Positions 1 through 6,013 are shown, counted from the first letter of the stretch. The stretch is DNA of 6,013 nt from Microcaldota archaeon (GCA_015520875.1 WAPD01000033.1:1-6013), one strand, 5' to 3'. Notes: a model not told the origin generated them from the sequence alone. A program made the numbers and translations.

Positions 1-555
1 AAAAATCATGGCCAAAGCATCTCCCAAATTTTGAAATATACAAGCCCCAAATCCTGTTCCCAATAAAATCGCTAGCCCTTTTTTCTCTCTTATCTGAGAC
101 CCTAAGGCTACTTGCCATAGCACCATTCCAACTCCATAATCGAAAATATCTTGAGGCAAAAATCCATTTACCAAAATCCCAATTAGCCCAAGCCAATATA
201 AAGGCAACCCCAATATCTTCAAAATATAAACAACTATAAAGCTTGCTAAAATATCAAAATGCCCCACCATCTGATAGAAGAAAAAATTGGATATCAAAGC
301 AGCAATTACCAAATGCAAAAACCTTCTCTTTAAACTCTCCTGGGTCCTTCCGACCAAAAAATACCCTAATAAAAGGGCAAATAAAGGCTCTGCCAACCTC
401 GTTATCAACCTCCCTTCCATCAACCCCTTATCATTAACCCAAAGCCAGTGATCCCAATACATCAACAAAATTGCAAATCCTCTTAACAAATCCATGGAGT
501 TAATGCGCACATTCTCATTTTTAACAATATATTTTAAATCCTTCAACCTAAACAT
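1..555 (-). CDS. Partial multi-pass membrane protein, TraX/HGSNAT-like acyltransferase family (C-terminus beyond window)
   Basis: Reading the minus strand from the ATG at 555-553 gives 185 codons with no stop up to the window edge. The translation is strongly hydrophobic, with likely membrane segments near residues 22-40, 54-69, 78-95, 100-117, 119-134, 142-152 and 159-175. Residues 17-36 carry the pattern R-x-x-S-M-D-L-L-R-G-F-A-I-L-L-M followed by a D35-H36 pair. Residues 49-90 (RLITRLAEPLFALLLGYFL, then a basic loop, then an AALIS helix) resemble the start of TraX-like and DUF1624/HGSNAT-like membrane acyltransferases, where such a His is thought to act in acyl transfer. The family call is from memory of motifs, and the acceptor is unknown. 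ATG 555 is preferred over Met21 (495-493) because the conserved Arg lies before Met21. The gene is divergent from gatD with a 6-bp gap. There is no Shine-Dalgarno sequence. Confidence 0.72.
   Translation of the reverse strand, partial: MFRLKDLKYIVKNENVRINSMDLLRGFAILLMYWDHWLWVNDKGLMEGRLITRLAEPLFALLLGYFLVGRTQESLKRRFLHLVIAALISNFFFYQMVGHFDILASFIVVYILKILGLPLYWLGLIGILVNGFLPQDIFDYGVGMVLWQVALGSQIREKKGLAILLGTGFGACIFQNLGDALAMIF
526..539 (+). promoter_or_regulatory. Candidate TATA-box region for gatD (leaderless start)
   Basis: An AT-only run, aatatattttaaat, is centred about 30 bases before the gatD ATG at 562 and preceded by an A-rich stretch that could serve as a BRE. This is the spacing expected if transcription begins at or just before the start codon, giving a leaderless mRNA. 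No Shine-Dalgarno-like sequence lies between it and the ATG, which agrees. The element lies inside the first codons of the divergent membrane-protein gene. Being near-symmetric, it could also serve the minus strand if that gene starts at Met21. Predicted by eye only. Confidence 0.4.
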
Positions 556-561
556 AAACCC

Positions 562-1755
562 ATGAAAAAAGTTTCTATTAAATGGAAAGATAAGGTATTT
601 GAAGGTCTTTTGATAAATGAAATTGATAACCATTATCAAATAAAACTAAAAAGCGGTTATAATATTTTGATCCCTGTTGAAGAATCAACTATAGAAAAAG
701 AAGAACCGTTCCAATCTATTGTCCCAGAGAAAAAGATAGAAGATCAAGGAGGAGATACCACTATTATTTTAACAGGCGGAACAATCTTATCCAAGGTAGA
801 TTATGAAACCGGGGCCGTTTATCCTTCCGAAGATCTATCTGAAATTATCCCAAAACCTGTTAAATTAATTAAATTTCCTTTGAAATTTAGTGAGGATTTC
901 TCCCCAGAAGATTGGGAAAGGTTATCAAAAACAGTTTACCAGGAGATGGAGAAAGGACAAAAAGTTATAATATTTCATGGAACAGATACAATGCATTTTA
1001 GTGCAAGCGCTGTGGCCTTTGCTATAAGATCTTTCCCTAAACCGGCTGTATTTGTGGGTGCTCAGCGTTCTAGCGATAGACCTTCTTCCGACCAATTCCT
1101 GAACATACAACATGCATTTATTGCCTCTCAATTGCCAATAGGAGAAAGCGTTATTGTAATGCATGAAACCATCTCTGATGTCTCAACAAATGTTTTAAGA
1201 GGAGTTAGGGCAAGAAAAATGCATACATCTAGGAGAGATGCTTTTAAAGCCCTTGGCGGCGGAAAGCTTGTTAGGATAGAAGGTGAAGGAAAAATCACTT
1301 ATTTAGAACCTCATTTGCCTCCCCGCAATTTGGAACAATTGCTCCCTAAATTTAGCGATAATGTTGCTTTGTTATATACATATCCCGGGCTTTCCTTGGA
1401 TTTGCTCCAATACGTTTTGGAAAAGCACAAAGGTGTTGTTATTGCAGGAACAGGTCTTGGCCATTTAGGACATCCTAAGGAAAAAGAAAAGCTTGAAATT
1501 CTAAAAAGCGCAATAGAAAAAGGAACTTTAATAGCAATGACGTCCCAGACTTTAAATGGCAGGGTGAACATGAATGTTTATTCGGCTGGAAGGAAATTGA
1601 AACAATTAGGGATCTTAGGACATGAATTAGATTTATTGCCAGAAACAGCTTATGTAAAGCTTTCTTGGATTATCGGAAATAACCTAAACCCAGAGAACTA
1701 CCATAAAAACCTTGTTAAAGAGATCAATAAACGCTCTTTATATGGTGTGTTTTAA
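562..1755 (+). CDS. gatD: Glutamyl-tRNA(Gln) amidotransferase subunit D
   Basis: GatD is the asparaginase-like subunit of the archaeal GatDE complex. It releases ammonia from an amide donor, and GatE uses it to convert Glu-tRNA(Gln) to Gln-tRNA(Gln) in the cytoplasm. Residues 1-45 form the small N-terminal GatD domain (F-E-G-L-L-I, then L-K-S-G-Y-N). The asparaginase domain begins near residue 66. Its catalytic set is visible: T74 in TGGTILS (71-77), T141-D142 in HGTDTM (139-144) and K219 in RKMHTSRRDAF (218-228). The RKMHTSRRDAF signature separates GatD from plain L-asparaginases. At 397 aa it is somewhat shorter than the roughly 430 aa I recall for studied GatD proteins. The first motif has Leu76 where Ala is common. 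An in-frame TAA at 535-537 and no other start codon before 562 fix the N-terminus. The 3' end overlaps the convergent pus10 gene by 32 bp, and gatE is not adjacent. Confidence 0.95.
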   Translation: MKKVSIKWKDKVFEGLLINEIDNHYQIKLKSGYNILIPVEESTIEKEEPFQSIVPEKKIEDQGGDTTIILTGGTILSKVDYETGAVYPSEDLSEIIPKPVKLIKFPLKFSEDFSPEDWERLSKTVYQEMEKGQKVIIFHGTDTMHFSASAVAFAIRSFPKPAVFVGAQRSSDRPSSDQFLNIQHAFIASQLPIGESVIVMHETISDVSTNVLRGVRARKMHTSRRDAFKALGGGKLVRIEGEGKITYLEPHLPPRNLEQLLPKFSDNVALLYTYPGLSLDLLQYVLEKHKGVVIAGTGLGHLGHPKEKEKLEILKSAIEKGTLIAMTSQTLNGRVNMNVYSAGRKLKQLGILGHELDLLPETAYVKLSWIIGNNLNPENYHKNLVKEINKRSLYGVF

Positions 1756-2695
1756 ATAAATAATCTAAAATAAAGTCCCAGGTCTTAACAACAACCAACT
1801 GCTTACAATATATCTCCCTTCCAATAACTTCGGAAAAACTAGGGGTTGTTCTCCCGTTATCTCCGTGAAATAGCTCCTTGATATAAGCTCCTGCATCCGC
1901 CTTTATATAAGTAAATGTTGGAAATGCTTTTACCCAATATATTCTTTTAAAACGCCATTTCCTTGCCCTTCTATTTTCTACTCTTGTTGGAGTGTATTGC
2001 TTTATCGTGATGTTTTGAAATGTTTTCTCTAATTGTTCTATCTCACTGGATGTTAATTCTTCATGAAAACATAGATATTCCTTGTCAAAATGGGAATCTG
2101 AAACAAGGGTAACAAAACTTCGTGGAACTCTGCCATAGATTAAAGCTATTACTCCATCTTTTTCGATAACTCCTCGAAATTCTTGGAAATGTTCTGGTTT
2201 TTGTAGTTCCATAACAAAGGCTCTGCCACCCCAGTTCATTGCATCTACATCCTCCCTACCAGAGGCATGCATATAATATTGTTTAGAATTGTAGCGTTTG
2301 TTGAGTTCTTCTCCGATGATTTCCTCTACAGACGGGAATTTTTTCCTTTTCCACCTTTTTTGCGAAATCATGGGTTTCAATTTCCAATATCTTCCAAACA
2401 AAAACAAGTCTCCCTTCTCTAATTCATATCCTTCAGGATTTATATCGACATAGGTTTCAGCATTATCATAGTCCCACTTAATTTTATTCCTTTCTTCAAT
2501 AAACCTTCTGATATCGGATGCTAAGGTTGATTTAGGGTTGAATAAATAATCTTCTTCATTAAAACCGCTTATCCTAAGACCAACCCTACCTTCAATTTTT
2601 AATTGCTCTAATTTGTTCCATATATCATGGCAAACAGGGCAAGGACCAGGCTTTGATTCTATGTTATAGCGTTGAGCACATCTTTTACAAACCAT
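1724..2695 (-). CDS. pus10: tRNA pseudouridine synthase Pus10, short and divergent form
   Basis: Archaeal Pus10 makes pseudouridine 55, and often 54, in the tRNA T-loop. An N-terminal zinc knuckle (C3-x2-C6 and C19-x2-C22) is followed by a reduced N-terminal region (about 30-100, where a THUMP-like domain is expected), then GRYWKL (101-106) and SVEEIIGEE (122-130). The catalytic domain has GREDVDA at 146-152, with D149 the probable catalytic aspartate. It continues through TPTRVENRRA (235-244) and KADAGAYIKELFHGD (265-279), GRTTPSFSEVIG (281-292) and the terminal CKQL strand. At 323 aa it is shorter than the 380-430 aa usual for archaeal homologues. The Cys-rich insert that I recall before the SVEE motif in many archaeal Pus10 proteins is absent. 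Motif variants include AMNWGG after GREDVD, where ARMLG is usual. The start must be at 2695: an in-frame stop lies upstream at 2722-2720 and the zinc motif begins at residue 3. It converges on gatD and diverges from lhr. Confidence 0.88.
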   Translation of the reverse strand: MVCKRCAQRYNIESKPGPCPVCHDIWNKLEQLKIEGRVGLRISGFNEEDYLFNPKSTLASDIRRFIEERNKIKWDYDNAETYVDINPEGYELEKGDLFLFGRYWKLKPMISQKRWKRKKFPSVEEIIGEELNKRYNSKQYYMHASGREDVDAMNWGGRAFVMELQKPEHFQEFRGVIEKDGVIALIYGRVPRSFVTLVSDSHFDKEYLCFHEELTSSEIEQLEKTFQNITIKQYTPTRVENRRARKWRFKRIYWVKAFPTFTYIKADAGAYIKELFHGDNGRTTPSFSEVIGREIYCKQLVVVKTWDFILDYLFKTHHIKSVY

Positions 2696-2737
2696 CCAAT
2701 ATTCACTTAACGATAAACATTAAAACCCTGATGCTAT
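2696..2737. promoter_or_regulatory. 42-bp divergent promoter region between pus10 and lhr
   Basis: This spacer must hold, or lie next to, the promoters of both pus10 (minus) and the lhr operon (plus). An AT-rich core at 2713-2725 (ataaacattaaaa) reads tttaatgtttat on the minus strand, centred roughly 25 bases upstream of the pus10 ATG, a good place for a TATA box of a leaderless message. On the plus strand the corresponding element is weaker and would lie around 2706-2725. Neither gene has a convincing Shine-Dalgarno motif here. An in-frame TGA at 2729-2731 limits the lhr start to 2738. Assignment is by eye and tentative. Confidence 0.4.
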
Positions 2738-5254
2738 ATGAAAAGGGTGGCCATTAAGCGCATAGAGCCTACTTACACAGATAAAGATATCTATAAAATG
2801 CTGGATGAAGATGTTGCATTGTGGTTTAAAACCACTTATAGGTCATTTACCCCGCCTCAAAAAATAGCTATCCCTGAGATTATAGAAAAAAAGAATGTGC
2901 TTATTAGTTCCCCTACAGGCTCTGGAAAAACATTATCTGCATTTTTGGGTGTTGTAGATGAGTTAATAAAACTTCATAAGCAAAAGAAATTGGAGAAAAA
3001 GATTTATGCTTTATATGTGTCTCCTTTAAGGGCCCTCAACAACGATATAAATAAAAATCTCATTGAGGTTTTAGAATCTCTAAAAAGGTTCTATCCAACA
3101 GATGACATTAAAATAGGGGTTTGGACAGGTGATACAACGCAATCGGAAAGGGACAAAATGCGTAGAAACCCTCCTCATATTCTAATAACAACCCCTGAAT
3201 CTTTAACAATAATGCTGAGCTCCTCTATGTTAAAACACCTTAAAGATCTGGAATGGGTTATTATAGATGAGATACACGCATTGGCAGATAATAAAAGAGG
3301 AGCTTTGCTTTCCCTATCTATAGAAAGATTGGCACATTTTAAAGATTTTGTTAGAATTGGTTTATCGGCTACTATACATCCTTTGGAAGAGGTTGCCCGT
3401 TATTTAATAGGTCCTAATAGGGATTGTTTAGTTGCAGATGTCACCTATTCGAAGCAATTTGAAGTTGATTCTGAGTCTGTTGTTGAGGACTTTGTAAACG
3501 ACCCAAGTGAGGAAATCTATGTTAAATTAATGTCTTATCTATCTAAACAAGTCCTAAAGCATAAAACTACGTTAATTTTCACAAACACAAGGTCTGGAGC
3601 AGAGGCTTTAGCCTATAGATTAAAGCAATGGATGAAGAATAAACTACCTCCAGAAGCAATAGATGTTCATCACTCTAGTTTAAGCAGGGCAAAGCGTTTG
3701 GAAGTTGAAGAAAGGATGAAAAGAGGAGAGCTTAAGGCAATATTCTCCTCTACAAGCCTGGAACTTGGAATAGATATAGGATACATTGATTTAGTTATTA
3801 TGATTAATTCTCCTAAAAGCGTTGCTAAGGCTGTTCAAAGAATAGGAAGAGCAGGCCATAGGTTGCATGAAGTTTCCCGAGGAATTCTATTAGCTTTGGA
3901 CACAGATACTTTCATTGAAAATTCTATAATTGTGAAAGATATCCGGGAAAAGCATTATGATAAGACAAAAATTGTAAAAAATCCATTAGATGTGTTAGCT
4001 CAACATATTATTGGGATGGCCGCCCAAGATGAGAAATTCACATTGGAAGAAATACGAAAAATTGTGTATAATACATATACCTTTTCCGAATTACCAAAGG
4101 AACAATTTAACAAAGTTATTGGATATTTAACAGGAAGTTCTCCAATACTAAGGCCTAAAATTATCGTGGATGATGTTGTTAGATTGCATCCGGCAATGAA
4201 GAAGTTCCAATTCTTCAGAGGTGTTGGAACAATTCCATCCGAAGTTAAAATAGATGTGGTATTGGTTGAAGGGAACAAGGTTTTAGGATCTTTAGATGAA
4301 AGGTTTGTTGAGAAACTTACCCCGGGTGATGTATTTGTAATTGCTTCAAAACCCTATAAAGTGGTTAAAATCTGGGGCGGCACCGTGTTTGTAAAAAAGG
4401 CCTCTGAAAAAGAGCCACAAGTTCCTGCCTGGGTTTCCGAGGTTCTGCCATTAGGGTATGAGGTTGCTTTAGAAATAGAAGAATTTAGAACGATTGCCCA
4501 AGATATGTCCCCTGAAGAGATTGCAATCCTATTACAAATATATCCAAAGTATGCAAAACAAATCCACGAATATATCAAAAACCAGTCCCACTATATTTTA
4601 GTCCCCGACCAAAGGAACTTCTTGGTTGAGCGTTATTTAGAAGAAGATAAATATTTCTATATTTTCCATAGCGTTGCGGGTAGAAGGGCAAACGAGGCTC
4701 TAGTTAAGGTATTCGCTTCTATTATCGGAAGAAAATATGGTACGGATGTAAAAATGGTTTTCAATGATTATGGTTTTGTGATAGTTACACCTAGCGACAT
4801 TCTATTAAGTGAGACTGAAATCTACCAAATGCTAAACATCTCAGATGATGAATTCATCTCAATACTGAGGGAAACTGTGAGGCACACAGAGAGATTTAAA
4901 TTAAGATTTAGGCATATTGCTGAGAGGGCCTTTGCAATAACCAAAGTTAAGGACCCTAGGTTTGGATTGATGGGTGTTGCAAGTTCTCTACTTGAAAATT
5001 TATTTGAATATGATCCAGAACATCCTTTAATAGAAGAAACCTACAATGAAATAATAAACCATGACCTAAGGGTTGAAGAAGCTTTGGATTACTTGAAAAA
5101 AATAAGAAAAAGAGCTTTACATTATGTTCCGGTAGATATTTATAGCCCATTTGCCTTTAACATTTTATATGGAATGAACTCTGGAGATGTGTTTAATATA
5201 AGGGAAAGAAGGGAACTTCTTAAAGAGCTTTACAAAAAACTATCTTTAAAATGA
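2738..5254 (+). CDS. lhr: Lhr-type superfamily 2 ATP-dependent helicase (Lhr-core)
   Basis: Lhr-core enzymes are ATP-driven 3'-to-5' helicases on DNA and DNA:RNA hybrids, linked to repair or RNA processing. The helicase motifs appear in order: Q-motif around F37-P46 (TPPQKIAIP), Walker A SPTGSGKT (58-65), motif Ia SPLRAL (95-100), TPES (152-155), DEIH Walker B (177-180), SAT motif III (210-212), FTNTRSGAE (281-289), STSLELGIDIG (338-348) and the arginine-finger motif QRIGRAGHR (367-375). The C-terminal half (about 410-838) fits the Lhr-specific winged helix, beta-barrel and domain 4. The length of 838 aa matches the short archaeal Lhr-core form, not the roughly 1,500-aa bacterial Lhr. An in-frame TGA six bases before the ATG makes 2738 the earliest start. 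It is the first gene of a three-gene operon. Whether it belongs to aLhr1 or aLhr2 cannot be settled without a tree. Confidence 0.95.
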   Translation: MKRVAIKRIEPTYTDKDIYKMLDEDVALWFKTTYRSFTPPQKIAIPEIIEKKNVLISSPTGSGKTLSAFLGVVDELIKLHKQKKLEKKIYALYVSPLRALNNDINKNLIEVLESLKRFYPTDDIKIGVWTGDTTQSERDKMRRNPPHILITTPESLTIMLSSSMLKHLKDLEWVIIDEIHALADNKRGALLSLSIERLAHFKDFVRIGLSATIHPLEEVARYLIGPNRDCLVADVTYSKQFEVDSESVVEDFVNDPSEEIYVKLMSYLSKQVLKHKTTLIFTNTRSGAEALAYRLKQWMKNKLPPEAIDVHHSSLSRAKRLEVEERMKRGELKAIFSSTSLELGIDIGYIDLVIMINSPKSVAKAVQRIGRAGHRLHEVSRGILLALDTDTFIENSIIVKDIREKHYDKTKIVKNPLDVLAQHIIGMAAQDEKFTLEEIRKIVYNTYTFSELPKEQFNKVIGYLTGSSPILRPKIIVDDVVRLHPAMKKFQFFRGVGTIPSEVKIDVVLVEGNKVLGSLDERFVEKLTPGDVFVIASKPYKVVKIWGGTVFVKKASEKEPQVPAWVSEVLPLGYEVALEIEEFRTIAQDMSPEEIAILLQIYPKYAKQIHEYIKNQSHYILVPDQRNFLVERYLEEDKYFYIFHSVAGRRANEALVKVFASIIGRKYGTDVKMVFNDYGFVIVTPSDILLSETEIYQMLNISDDEFISILRETVRHTERFKLRFRHIAERAFAITKVKDPRFGLMGVASSLLENLFEYDPEHPLIEETYNEIINHDLRVEEALDYLKKIRKRALHYVPVDIYSPFAFNILYGMNSGDVFNIRERRELLKELYKKLSLK

Positions 5255-5922
5255 AATACCATCCATGGGGCGCTCTGATATTGGAAGATGCTATTGTTGC
5301 TGCGGATTTACACCTAGGACTGGAACTTTCATTGGGGCTCCCTTTAGAATTACACACCAAAAAAATCCTAAACAGGCTCCAAACCCTTATCAATGAATAT
5401 AATGCTTCTAAGCTTATATTGGCAGGAGATGTTAAAGATGATTTTGGAACACAATTCCTGGGACCTTTAAAGTACTTTTTCAAAGAGCTTTTTAAAGAAG
5501 TTGATTTAATCGTCACAAAAGGAAACCATGATAATTACATAGAGGCAATTATCGGAGATATGGCAGAGATAGTTGATATTTACACTTATGGAAATTATAA
5601 AATCACCCATGGCCATCTTTATGTGGAACCAGAAGGAAAAACAGTTGTTATTGGAAATGACCATCCTGCCATAACCTTCAAAACGCAAACCGGAGGTGCA
5701 AGAAGATATCGTTGTTTTTTGGAATTCGATGACTTGATCGTTTTACCGTCTTTTAATTGGTTAAGCCCTGGCAATGATGTGTTAAGAACCTTTTATTTCT
5801 CAAGCCCAAACCTAAAGAAAAAAGATATAAATGATGCCAATGTTTATATTACAGATGACGAAACAATTTATCCGTTTGGAAAACTTGGGGACCTGAGGTT
5901 GAAGTTAAATGAACTTAAATGA
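5251..5922 (+). CDS. Lhr-associated metallophosphoesterase (COG1407-like, calcineurin-type fold)
   Basis: This 223-aa protein has the ordered metal-binding motifs of calcineurin-like phosphoesterases: D19-L-H21 in ADLHLGLE (18-25), G59-D60-V-K-D (59-63), G-N92-H93-D (91-94), H120-G-H122 (120-122) and GNDHPA (135-140). The ADLHLGxE, GDVK and xHPA pattern is that of COG1407, often encoded next to Lhr helicases. A bacterial relative in an Lhr gene cluster has been reported to act as a metal-dependent DNA endonuclease, so a nuclease role in repair is plausible but inferred. The last motif is usually GHxHP; here Asn136 replaces its first histidine, which would normally bind the second metal. The ATG lies in an ATGA overlap with the lhr stop, and no Shine-Dalgarno sequence precedes it, so translational coupling is likely. 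The C-terminus overlaps the next gene by 14 bp. Confidence 0.9.
   Translation: MKYHPWGALILEDAIVAADLHLGLELSLGLPLELHTKKILNRLQTLINEYNASKLILAGDVKDDFGTQFLGPLKYFFKELFKEVDLIVTKGNHDNYIEAIIGDMAEIVDIYTYGNYKITHGHLYVEPEGKTVVIGNDHPAITFKTQTGGARRYRCFLEFDDLIVLPSFNWLSPGNDVLRTFYFSSPNLKKKDINDANVYITDDETIYPFGKLGDLRLKLNELK
5895..5899 (+). promoter_or_regulatory. Shine-Dalgarno sequence of the DHH gene
   Basis: GAGGT lies within the last codons of the phosphoesterase gene, nine bases before the ATG at 5909. It is complementary to the usual archaeal 16S rRNA 3' end (CCUCC). It supports the ATG at 5909 as the start. No comparable motif is seen before the other genes in the window. Confidence 0.6.
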
Positions 5923-6013
5923 AATAAGGAAAAAGATACTGTCATTTGAGTCTCCTACAATTGTGCATCACTATGATGCAGACGGTATCTCAGCTGCTGC
6001 TATCATTGAAATG
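5909..6013 (+). CDS. DHH-family phosphoesterase, N-terminal fragment (RecJ/GAN-like candidate)
   Basis: Only the first 35 codons are inside the window, and the frame is open to the edge. Residues 19-31 read IVHHYDADGISAA to A31, the first motif of the DHH phosphoesterase superfamily (hydrophobic strand, then H-x-D-x-D-G), whose aspartates bind catalytic Mn2+ or Mg2+. In archaea this family includes RecJ-like single-strand nucleases such as GAN, which works with the replication machinery, and oligoribonuclease-type enzymes. The fragment cannot tell these apart, although an HxDADGISAAAI start is typical of archaeal RecJ-like proteins. The ATG at 5909 overlaps the phosphoesterase gene by 14 bp and has a GAGGT motif nine bases upstream. 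It is the third gene of the lhr operon. Confidence 0.8.
   Translation, partial: MNLNEIRKKILSFESPTIVHHYDADGISAAAIIEM

Noticed and set aside
243..437. Plus-strand open frame of 64 codons
   Set aside because: It lies opposite the membrane-protein gene, has a low-complexity Ser/Pro/Thr-rich translation with no family resemblance, and has no start signal.
925..1571. Two minus-strand open frames within gatD (925-1164, 1311-1571)
   Set aside because: Both are antisense to well-conserved GatD sequence and their translations show no domain pattern.
562..1755. Simple L-asparaginase instead of GatD
   Set aside because: The N-terminal domain with K-S-G-Y-N and the RKMHTSRRDAF signature are specific to GatD.
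1700..1790. Terminator for gatD or pus10
   Set aside because: Only a five-base T-run on the minus strand (1705-1709) and no T-run or stable hairpin after gatD; too weak to call.
4000..5688. Several minus-strand open frames of 60-98 codons across lhr and the phosphoesterase gene
   Set aside because: They are antisense shadows of conserved coding sequence without ribosome sites or recognisable motifs.
5919..5927. Alternative ATG overlapping the phosphoesterase stop (ATGA at 5919-5922)
   Set aside because: It meets a TAA after two codons; the ATG at 5909 gives the open DHH frame and has a Shine-Dalgarno motif.
1..6013. CRISPR array, tRNA or rRNA gene, insertion sequence, inverted terminal repeats
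   Set aside because: No regularly spaced repeats, cloverleaf-like segments, transposase motifs or flanking repeats were seen; nearly every base is coding.

Overview
The window reads as a compact, AT-rich archaeal chromosome segment. Three gene families point to Archaea: GatD, the archaeal tRNA-dependent amidotransferase subunit; a Pus10-type tRNA pseudouridine synthase, found in archaea and eukaryotes; and a short Lhr-core helicase with an adjoining COG1407-type metallophosphoesterase. Very short spacers, overlapping genes, a reduced Pus10 and likely leaderless starts fit a small-genome lineage such as a DPANN archaeon. That placement is inference; no rRNA or other phylogenetic marker is present. 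Nothing suggests a plasmid, virus, insertion sequence or CRISPR locus.

Layout. Bases 1-555 (minus) hold the N-terminal 185 codons of a multi-pass membrane protein resembling TraX/HGSNAT-type acyltransferases, which runs off the left edge. Six bases away, gatD starts divergently (562-1755, plus). A pus10-like gene (1724-2695, minus) converges on gatD and overlaps its 3' end by 32 bp. After a 42-bp divergent spacer comes a tightly packed plus-strand operon: lhr-like helicase (2738-5254), metallophosphoesterase (5251-5922, ATGA overlap) and a DHH-family phosphoesterase (from 5909, 14-bp overlap), which runs off the right edge after 35 codons.

How the genes work together. gatD and pus10 both act on tRNA: one makes Gln-tRNA(Gln) by transamidation, the other makes pseudouridine in the T-loop. 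They are not co-transcribed, and gatE, the obligate partner of GatD, is not in the window. The lhr-MPE-DHH operon looks like a nucleic-acid processing or repair set: a 3'-to-5' translocating helicase, a metal-dependent nuclease candidate and a RecJ/GAN-like or other DHH phosphoesterase. The first genes of transcripts lack a convincing Shine-Dalgarno sequence and have AT-rich TATA-like elements about 25-30 bases upstream of the start codon, as expected for leaderless archaeal mRNAs. The internal operon gene DHH has a GAGGT motif.

There is no intergenic stretch longer than 42 bases, and no RNA gene, convincing terminator or repeat array was seen. Most of the window is ordinary conserved archaeal content. 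The points worth a second look are the near-zero divergent spacing at gatD, the slimmed and divergent Pus10, the His-to-Asn change in the last metal motif of the phosphoesterase, and the helicase-nuclease operon.
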